From Prolixibacteraceae bacterium (GTDB lineage: Bacteria; Bacteroidota; Bacteroidia; Bacteroidales; Prolixibacteraceae), in the NCBI GenBank assembly GCA_003457135.1, contig DMSQ01000076.1, positions 1-12,012 on the forward strand: a DNA stretch of 12,012 bases, written 5' to 3'. Under the pieces are notes generated by a model, which was not told the DNA's origin, did no database searches, and saw nothing but the letters and a program-made list of their open reading frames with translations. The position numbers were made by a program, and so were the translations under genes. Of the stretch, positions 6,605-12,012 are shown in pieces (the first letter of the stretch is position 1; each line of letters opens with the position of its first letter).

Positions 6605-7126
6605 TCAATGGGTTCCAAATTTTTCCCAATGGACCATTTCTTTAAGTGATTTCCTTGATTTTAAGGGTGGACCGGCAGTTGTGTATCCAATTGAAATTAT
6701 TGCCAGTGGTTCAATTTCATCAGGTAATTTTAATTTCTTTCTGGCCAACGGAACATCAAAATTGCAAATCCAACAGGAGCCAATGCCAAGGTCAGTTGCT
6801 TTTAAAACTAAATGGTCAATAGCAATGGCAACATCAACATCAGCAAAATCCTTACCGTCCGATTTCCGTTTCCAGGATTTGGAATGATCGGAACAAATGA
6901 CAAGACAGGCAGGCGCCTCTCTGAACCATGCCCTTTGATATACTTCATGAAGATCCTCCAGGTTTTCATGATCAGTAATTACAATAAAATGCCAGGGCTG
7001 AAAATTAACTGCCGAAGGGGCCAAACGTGCTGCTTCAAGAATTTCGAGAATAAGGCTTCGTTCAACTTTTTGGTTGGTGTATGACCTTACTGAAAACCGA
7101 GTGGAGATGACTTTATCCAATTCCAT
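6605..7126 (-). CDS. Nitroreductase-family FMN oxidoreductase
   Basis: A complete 173-aa single-domain nitroreductase, a cytoplasmic flavoenzyme that uses NAD(P)H to reduce nitro groups, quinones or related compounds; the natural substrate is not evident. The FMN-binding pattern is clear: TRFSVRSY (9-16, Arg10/Ser12/Arg14 for the phosphate), ARLAPSAVNFQPWHF (33-47), the ADVDVAIAIDHLVLKATDLGIGSCWI helix and turn (95-120) and AIISIGY (142-148). The family's C-terminal Arg/Lys region is present as RKSLKEMVHWEKF. The length is at the short end of the family (about 170-220 aa), as in many Bacteroidota members. It is convergent with the protease and divergent from secA, and appears monocistronic. 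Confidence 0.92.
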   Translation of the reverse strand: MELDKVISTRFSVRSYTNQKVERSLILEILEAARLAPSAVNFQPWHFIVITDHENLEDLHEVYQRAWFREAPACLVICSDHSKSWKRKSDGKDFADVDVAIAIDHLVLKATDLGIGSCWICNFDVPLARKKLKLPDEIEPLAIISIGYTTAGPPLKSRKSLKEMVHWEKFGTH

Positions 7127-7166
7127 AATAGCATTTTCTCTTTTAATAAATGGTACAATTCCTGAT

Positions 7167-7197
7167 CAAATGTAAGGCAATTTATCAGGATTCGAAA
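7167..7197 (-). promoter_or_regulatory. Candidate promoter of the nitroreductase gene
   Basis: Minus-strand TACATTTG (7174-7167) matches TAnnTTTG. A TTTC box (7197-7194), one base off TTTG, lies exactly 19 nt upstream. Transcription would begin near 7160, about 34 nt before the ATG at 7126. Confidence 0.5.
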
Positions 7198-7362
7198 GTT
7201 CTTTTTCGCCAGGTTTTGTCATTTGTATCGTGACCTGTTCCATCCTTTTACTGATTTATTGGCAGTAATTCCCAGTATAGGTGTAATTCTGGCTGATCTT
7301 TTGATAATTAGGCCGGTGGCACGATTATCGTATAAACCAATCCTAGATTTAAACATTATAAC

Positions 7363-7370
7363 TACATTTG
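7363..7370 (+). promoter_or_regulatory. Candidate -7 box for the secA-lgt operon
   Basis: TACATTTG matches TAnnTTTG and lies 33 bp before the secA ATG. The -33 position carries no TTTG, so the promoter is weak or relies on other contacts. The rest of the 277-bp nitroreductase/secA divergent gap shows no convincing gene. Confidence 0.35.
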
Positions 7371-7403
7371 TCACTTTAATTTTTGATAATATAATCCCGG
7401 AAA

Positions 7404-10400
7404 ATGGCATTTATAAATAAAATACTAGGCAAATTCTTAGGCTCGAAAGCTGATAAAGATATGGTTGAGATAACACCACTTCTTGAAACCATTAAAAAAG
7501 AATACGAACGAATCAACTTACTGTCGAACGATGAACTGAGAGCAGAATCTGCACGTTTAAAAGCATTGATTCAGGAGCGGATTAAACCCGAAGAAGACCG
7601 TATTAACGAACTTAAAGAACTTACTGAAACAGTTGATATTCAGGAAAGTGAAAAAATTTACCATGAAATTGACAAGCTTGAAGAAAAAATTGATGATAAA
7701 CTGGAAGCTGTCCTGAATGAAATACTGCCAGTTGCCTTCTCAGTTGTGAAAGCAACTGCCCGGTTGTTTAACGAAAATGAACGGGTGATTGTTAAAGCCA
7801 GTGATTTCGACCGCGATCTGGCTGCTGTAAGAACCAGTATCATCATTGAAGGAGAAAATGCCATCTGGATGAATAAATGGATGGCCGGCGGCAACCAGAT
7901 TACCTGGGACATGGTCCATTATGACGTACAGCTTATTGGTGGAATTGTCCTGCATCAGGGGAAAGTAGCAGAAATGGGAACAGGTGAAGGAAAAACGCTG
8001 GTGGCAACACTCGCAGTTTTCCTGAATGCCCTTACCGGCCGCGGGGTTCATTTGGTTACCGTGAACGACTATCTGTCGAAACGTGACTCAGAATGGATGG
8101 GGCCAATGTTCGAGTTTCACGGTTTGAGTGTTGATTGCATTGACAAGCACCAGCCAAATTCGGAGGGCCGTCGCAAAGCCTATCTGGCTGATATAACTTA
8201 TGGAACGAACAATGAATTTGGCTTCGATTACCTGCGCGATAACATGGCTATCAGCCCGCGCGACCTGGTTCAGCGCAAGCATCATTATTCGATTGTGGAT
8301 GAGGTTGACTCGGTGTTGATTGACGATGCCCGTACCCCTTTAATTATTTCAGGCCCGATTCCAAAAGGCGAAATTCAGAAGTTTGAAGAGCTGAAACCCA
8401 AAGTTGAGAAACTTATTTCGGCGCAGCGAAACGTGGTTAATCAGTGCCTTTCTGATGCCAAACGTATCCTGAATAATCCAAACTCAACAAAGGACGAAAA
8501 AGAAGCTGGTTCGATTTTACTTTTGCGGGCACACAAAGGCTTGCCAAAAAATAAAGCGCTGATCAAATTCCTCAGCGAAGAGGGAATCAAGGCGATGATG
8601 ACCAAAACAGAGAACTACCACATGCAGGACAATAACAAGCTCATGCATATTATTACTGATCCTCTGTATTTTGTGATTGAAGAAAAACAGAATTCGGTAG
8701 AAATGACCGATATAGGCATAGACCTGATTTCCGGCGATGTTGACGATCCTTCATTCTTTATACTTCCCGATGTAGGTTCTGAAATTGCTGAGATTGAAAA
8801 CAATAAAACCCTGATCAAAGAGCAGGTTCTGGAGAAAAAAGACGAATTGCTGACCAGTTATGCCATTAAATCGGAACGGGTCCATACCATCAACCAATTA
8901 CTGAAAGCATACGCCATGTTCGAGAAGGATGTGGAATATGTGGTGATTGAAAACAAGGTAAAGATTGTTGATGAACAAACCGGCCGTATTATGGAAGGCC
9001 GACGTTATTCCGATGGATTGCACCAGGCTATTGAGGCGAAGGAAAATGTTAAAGTAGAAGCTGCAACCCAGACTTTTGCGACCATTACCCTCCAGAATTA
9101 TTTCAGGATGTACCATAAACTGGCCGGTATGACCGGTACTGCCGAAACTGAAGCCGGCGAATTATGGGACATTTACAAACTTGACGTGGTGGTGATTCCG
9201 ACCAACCGAAAGGTTATTCGCGACGACCGTGAAGATTTGGTTTACAAAACCAAGCGTGAAAAATACAATGCTGTTGTTGAAGACATTGTTGCACTGAATA
9301 AAATTGGAAGGCCGGTTTTAGTTGGGACAACTTCGGTCGAAATCTCAGAATTGTTAAGCCGTTACCTGAAAATTCGGGGCATTAAGCACAATGTGCTGAA
9401 TGCCAAATTACATGCCCGCGAAGCCGAAATTGTTGCCAGCGCCGGGGTAAATGGAATGGTGACCATCGCCACCAACATGGCCGGTCGTGGTACCGATATT
9501 AAATTAACTCCTGAAGTAAAGGTATTGGGCGGTTTGGCCATTATTGGTACTGAACGCCACGAATCGCGCCGTGTTGACCGTCAGTTACGCGGACGTTCAG
9601 GCCGCCAGGGAGATCCGGGTTCTTCCCAATTCTTTGTTTCGCTCGAAGACGATTTAATGCGTTTGTTTGGTTCCGACCGTATTACCGGAATCATGGACAA
9701 AATCGGACTGAAAGAAGGCGAAATGATTCAACATTCGATGATTACCAAATCAATCGAACGCGCTCAGAAAAAAGTGGAAGAAAACAACTTCGGCATCCGT
9801 AAACGATTGCTCGAATACGATGATGTGATGAACTCGCAGCGCGAAGTTATCTATAAAAAACGTCGCCATGCCTTGTTTGGCGACCGGTTGGAAGTTGATA
9901 TCCTCAATACGATATACGACACGATTGAAAACCTGGTGACCGAATATCAGGCTAACGGCATGTTCGAAGAGTTCAACCTGGAATTGATCAGGCTAATGTC
10001 TATGGAATCTCCGGTATCGGAGCAGGATTTCTCCGGAATGAATGCTGATGAACTGGTTGAGAAAGTTTATCATGAAATGGTTGCAACCTATACACGCCGG
10101 ACCGAAATCATAGCCAAACAGGCTTATCCGGTTATCCGCGATGTATATGAACAAAAATCGCATCTTTATACGAACATCGTTGTTCCTATTTCGGATGGAA
10201 AACATGTTTTCCAGATCATTACCAATTTGGAGAAAGCGTATAAAAATCAGGGAAAAGAACTGGTCAAATCGTACCAGAAACAAACGGTATTAAATACAAT
10301 TGACGAAGCATGGAAAGAACAGCTTCGCGAAATGGACGATTTAAAACAGTCGGTTCAGAACGCAACATACGAACAAAAAGACCCGCTTTTAATTTACAAA

Positions 10401-10715
10401 TTCGAGTCGTTCAACTTGTTCAAAATCATGATCAGCAAGGTGAATAAGCAGATTGTATCCATTCTGGCCAAAGGTCATATCCCGATCAGTGAACCGGATC
10501 AGGTACGCGAAGGTCACGAACGCAGGGGACTGGATATGAGTAAATTATCAACCTCAAAATCAGAAGTGCCAACCAGTTCAAACCGTCCAAATGTGCCGCA
10601 GGTACCCAAACACGAACCTGTACGTGTTGAGAAAAGGGTAGGTCGCAACGATCCTTGTCCATGTGGAAGTGGCCGGAAATTTAAAGCATGCCACGGAAAA
10701 GATATGGCAGATTAA
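7404..10715 (+). CDS. secA: Preprotein translocase ATPase subunit SecA (long Bacteroidota form)
   Basis: The motor ATPase that drives unfolded preproteins through SecYEG at the inner membrane. At 1103 aa it is about 200 residues longer than E. coli SecA, as is usual in Bacteroidota. The extra length lies mainly in a charged helical insert near 60-105 and an insert near 320-440 in the nucleotide-binding/cross-linking region. Walker A is MGTGEGKT (191-198), Walker B is VDEVD (298-302), and FGFDYLRDN (272-280), MTGTAETEAGE, ATNMAGRGTDIKL and GRSGRQGDPGSSQF follow in the normal order. The C-terminus VGRNDPCPCGSGRKFKACHG is the zinc-binding SecB/ribosome-contact tail (Cys1085, Cys1087, Cys1096, His1097). 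The start MAFINKILGKFLG is the typical amphipathic N-terminal helix. The gene is 10 bp upstream of lgt and would export the pre-protease encoded nearby. Confidence 0.98.
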   Translation: MAFINKILGKFLGSKADKDMVEITPLLETIKKEYERINLLSNDELRAESARLKALIQERIKPEEDRINELKELTETVDIQESEKIYHEIDKLEEKIDDKLEAVLNEILPVAFSVVKATARLFNENERVIVKASDFDRDLAAVRTSIIIEGENAIWMNKWMAGGNQITWDMVHYDVQLIGGIVLHQGKVAEMGTGEGKTLVATLAVFLNALTGRGVHLVTVNDYLSKRDSEWMGPMFEFHGLSVDCIDKHQPNSEGRRKAYLADITYGTNNEFGFDYLRDNMAISPRDLVQRKHHYSIVDEVDSVLIDDARTPLIISGPIPKGEIQKFEELKPKVEKLISAQRNVVNQCLSDAKRILNNPNSTKDEKEAGSILLLRAHKGLPKNKALIKFLSEEGIKAMMTKTENYHMQDNNKLMHIITDPLYFVIEEKQNSVEMTDIGIDLISGDVDDPSFFILPDVGSEIAEIENNKTLIKEQVLEKKDELLTSYAIKSERVHTINQLLKAYAMFEKDVEYVVIENKVKIVDEQTGRIMEGRRYSDGLHQAIEAKENVKVEAATQTFATITLQNYFRMYHKLAGMTGTAETEAGELWDIYKLDVVVIPTNRKVIRDDREDLVYKTKREKYNAVVEDIVALNKIGRPVLVGTTSVEISELLSRYLKIRGIKHNVLNAKLHAREAEIVASAGVNGMVTIATNMAGRGTDIKLTPEVKVLGGLAIIGTERHESRRVDRQLRGRSGRQGDPGSSQFFVSLEDDLMRLFGSDRITGIMDKIGLKEGEMIQHSMITKSIERAQKKVEENNFGIRKRLLEYDDVMNSQREVIYKKRRHALFGDRLEVDILNTIYDTIENLVTEYQANGMFEEFNLELIRLMSMESPVSEQDFSGMNADELVEKVYHEMVATYTRRTEIIAKQAYPVIRDVYEQKSHLYTNIVVPISDGKHVFQIITNLEKAYKNQGKELVKSYQKQTVLNTIDEAWKEQLREMDDLKQSVQNATYEQKDPLLIYKFESFNLFKIMISKVNKQIVSILAKGHIPISEPDQVREGHERRGLDMSKLSTSKSEVPTSSNRPNVPQVPKHEPVRVEKRVGRNDPCPCGSGRKFKACHGKDMAD

Positions 10716-10725
10716 AATAAAAAAT

Positions 10726-11556
10726 ATGGACATTCTTTCATTTATTCACTGGAACGTTAGTCCCGAAATTTTTTCGTTAGGACCAATACATGTTCGCTGG
10801 TACGGACTGATGTTTGCGGTAGGATTCCTTTTTGGGTACAATCATGTTGAGAAGATGTTTAAACATGAAAATGATGATCCGAAATGGCTCGAAAGCTTAT
10901 TTATTTACCTGATCGTGGCCACTGTTGTTGGCGCTCGTTTGGGGCATGTTCTCTTTTACGGATGGGACTATTATTCGCAACACCCGATCGAAATTCTGTA
11001 CGTGTGGCAAGGTGGATTGGCCAGTCATGGAGGCGTTATCGGGATTATTATTGCCATGATCATCTGGAGCAGGAAAGTATCGAAACGCCATTTACTTTGG
11101 GTTTTGGATAGGGTAGTGGTGCCCTCGGTTTTTGTTGGCGCTTTAATCCGGTTCGGAAATTTAATGAATTCTGAAATTTATGGCAATCCAACCAGTTTGC
11201 CCTGGGGTTTTATCTTCGAACGAAATCATGAAACAATAGCCAAACATCCGACACAGATTTACGAATCGTTGAGTTACCTGTTCACCTTTGGGGTGTTGCT
11301 CTATATGTACTGGAAGACCAAGGCAAAAGATTATCAGGGAATTTTAACCGGTGTATTTTTAATTTTCGTTTTCAGCGCCCGTTTCCTGATTGAATTTATT
11401 AAAGAAGTGCAGGAGCCTTTTGAAAAGGGAATGAGCCTGAATATGGGCCAATGGTTGAGTACTCCCTTTGTATTAGCTGGAATCATCCTGATTGTTTTGG
11501 CTGTAAAGAAAGGACCGGTGATTTACAGGAATAAGGTAAGTTCAGTAAAAAAATAA
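10726..11556 (+). CDS. lgt: Prolipoprotein diacylglyceryl transferase Lgt
   Basis: A 276-aa polytopic inner-membrane enzyme that transfers a diacylglyceryl group from phosphatidylglycerol to the lipobox Cys of prolipoproteins, the first step of lipoprotein maturation. About seven hydrophobic segments are visible. Family residues include Tyr26 (VRWYGL), GARLGH (69-74), GGLASHGGVIG with His101, the signature RFGNLMNSEIYG with Arg142 and Asn145, HPTQIYES (174-181) and SARFLIEF with Arg219, matching the essential His103, Arg143 and Arg239 of E. coli Lgt. An in-frame ATG at 10663 would overlap the secA 3' end and add 21 residues unlike the family, so ATG at 10726, 10 bp after the secA stop, is chosen. 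It is co-transcribed with secA by spacing, and a strong hairpin follows. Confidence 0.97.
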   Translation: MDILSFIHWNVSPEIFSLGPIHVRWYGLMFAVGFLFGYNHVEKMFKHENDDPKWLESLFIYLIVATVVGARLGHVLFYGWDYYSQHPIEILYVWQGGLASHGGVIGIIIAMIIWSRKVSKRHLLWVLDRVVVPSVFVGALIRFGNLMNSEIYGNPTSLPWGFIFERNHETIAKHPTQIYESLSYLFTFGVLLYMYWKTKAKDYQGILTGVFLIFVFSARFLIEFIKEVQEPFEKGMSLNMGQWLSTPFVLAGIILIVLAVKKGPVIYRNKVSSVKK

Positions 11557-11572
11557 ATATTCCATATTACAA

Positions 11573-11612
11573 GAAGAAACCCCTGAAATCAGTTGATTTC
11601 AGGGGTTTCTTC
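11573..11612. terminator. Bidirectional terminator hairpin, 19-bp perfect stem
   Basis: Bases 11573-11591 and 11594-11612 are perfect reverse complements, with gt between them. The outer stem has an A/G-rich 5' arm (aagaaac) and a T-rich 3' arm (gtttctt), so a U-rich tail forms on either strand. It lies 16 bp after the lgt stop and 17 bp after the stop of the convergent gene at 11630, and would end both transcripts. Confidence 0.9.
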
Positions 11613-11629
11613 CACTATGTAACAATTCA

Positions 11630-11845
11630 TCAATTTGTTTCCAATTCGATTCTTTCAATATCCTTTGCGTGAATATTTTCATTTTCTTCCAGCATCAAGA
11701 TTTCTGAATTGAGGACTTTGTGCCGATGAAGAATTACTCCGCTACGCAGAATCACCTTTACAATCTGGTAACCCATTCCGCTTTCGGGAAGATCAATCAA
11801 AATGTTGATAAAGCTGTCCGGTAGTTTTAAAGTTCTTGTATCCAT
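11630..11845 (-). CDS. Small conserved-type protein of unknown function (71 aa)
   Basis: A complete frame from ATG at 11845 to its stop, just beyond the shared terminator. The protein is acidic, has no signal peptide or membrane segment, and looks beta-strand rich: SGMGYQIVKVILRSGVILHRHKVLNSEILML, then a tail ENENIHAKDIERIELE. The pattern GMGYQ-(I/V)-V-x-V-x-L-x-x-G, followed by a short strand and a final DI-x-x-I, resembles small uncharacterised proteins I recall from other bacteria, but I cannot name a family or function. It is convergent with lgt and ends at a hairpin of the right orientation, which supports a real gene. No promoter box or ribosome binding site is clear upstream. Confidence 0.7.
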   Translation of the reverse strand: MDTRTLKLPDSFINILIDLPESGMGYQIVKVILRSGVILHRHKVLNSEILMLEENENIHAKDIERIELETN

Positions 11846-11895
11846 AGTTTTTAATACGGTGTTTGTTTAAAAAATGTTCCAGCAGAAGTTTCCTT

Positions 11896-11965
11896 AAACC
11901 CGGAGGGTTTGCATGTTTATAGGAAAGACCATGATTAATAGAATGTGCGACCCCGGGGGGGGTCG
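11896..11965. repeat. Pair of short G/C-rich hairpins, candidate dispersed palindromic (REP-like) element
   Basis: Two hairpins share one design. The first is aaaccc/gggttt around gga (11896-11910). The second is cgacccc/ggggtcg around a gggg loop (11948-11965), inside a run of eight G. Between them is gcatgtttatagg and A/T-rich sequence. No gene fits this part of the window, and the 167-bp tail to the right edge holds nothing else that I can identify. Such paired CCC-GGA-GGG hairpins resemble intergenic repeats of Bacteroidota genomes, but one copy cannot prove dispersal. Confidence 0.45.
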
Positions 11966-12012
11966 TATATCTTCTCATTGTTGGACGCCTTTTCTAATCG
12001 GGTAGGAAGCGG

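Noticed and set aside
6352..6618. Minus-strand frame encoding a repeating SFSPSILQ peptide across the octamer array
   Set aside because: The repeating peptide only reflects the 8-bp DNA repeat, and the frame is antisense to the protease C-terminal sorting domain.
7223..7420. 65-codon plus-strand frame with a hydrophobic middle, just upstream of and overlapping the start of secA
   Set aside because: It contains the probable secA -7 box, overlaps the secA start and shows no recognisable domain or ribosome binding site; it is A/T-rich intergenic DNA.
11793..11978. 61-codon minus-strand frame MRRYTTPPGVAHS... overlapping the small conserved gene
   Set aside because: It runs through the two palindromes and overlaps the better supported gene at 11630-11845; its sequence is the translation of the repeat-like DNA.

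Overview
The window looks like a chromosomal segment of a member of the Bacteroidota, probably from the Marinilabiliales/Prolixibacteraceae side of the phylum; the order-level placement is a guess. The evidence is a very long SecA (1103 aa) with Bacteroidota-type insertions, a secreted protease with a type IX secretion C-terminal domain, several promoter-like sites matching the Bacteroidota -7 consensus TAnnTTTG, and few recognisable Shine-Dalgarno sequences.

Left part, minus strand (3412 down to 1): a methionine-synthesis operon. It reads promoter, Met-rich leader peptide, terminator-like hairpin, aspartokinase-like ACT protein, O-acetylhomoserine sulfhydrylase (metY), then metA, which runs off the left edge just after its catalytic Cys142. 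MetA carries Glu111, the residue linked to acetyl-CoA use, so its predicted product, O-acetylhomoserine, is the substrate of the neighbouring MetY. The leader encodes a 28-aa peptide ending MMSMIMR, whose stop codon overlaps the 5' arm of the hairpin. This suggests methionine-dependent attenuation. The aspartokinase-like protein has altered kinase motifs but two ACT domains, so it may be regulatory rather than catalytic.

Middle part: a TatD-type metallohydrolase (minus) is divergent from a large secreted lysyl-endopeptidase-like serine protease (plus, 729 aa) with a signal peptide, a propeptide, an H/D/S triad, an S1-pocket Asp and a T9SS sorting domain. An 8-bp tandem repeat starts on the last base of the protease stop codon and fills the gap before a convergent nitroreductase (minus).

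Right part: secA and lgt lie 10 bp apart on the plus strand as an export/lipoprotein-maturation operon, ended by a 19-bp perfect inverted-repeat terminator. That terminator is shared with a convergent small conserved protein of unknown function (minus). The right edge holds two GGA/G-loop hairpins that look like a dispersed palindromic repeat.

The clearest candidate for something little described is the Met-leader attenuator, with a palindrome around its promoter -33 box, controlling an operon headed by a degenerate aspartokinase. No mobile element, CRISPR array, tRNA or rRNA was seen.
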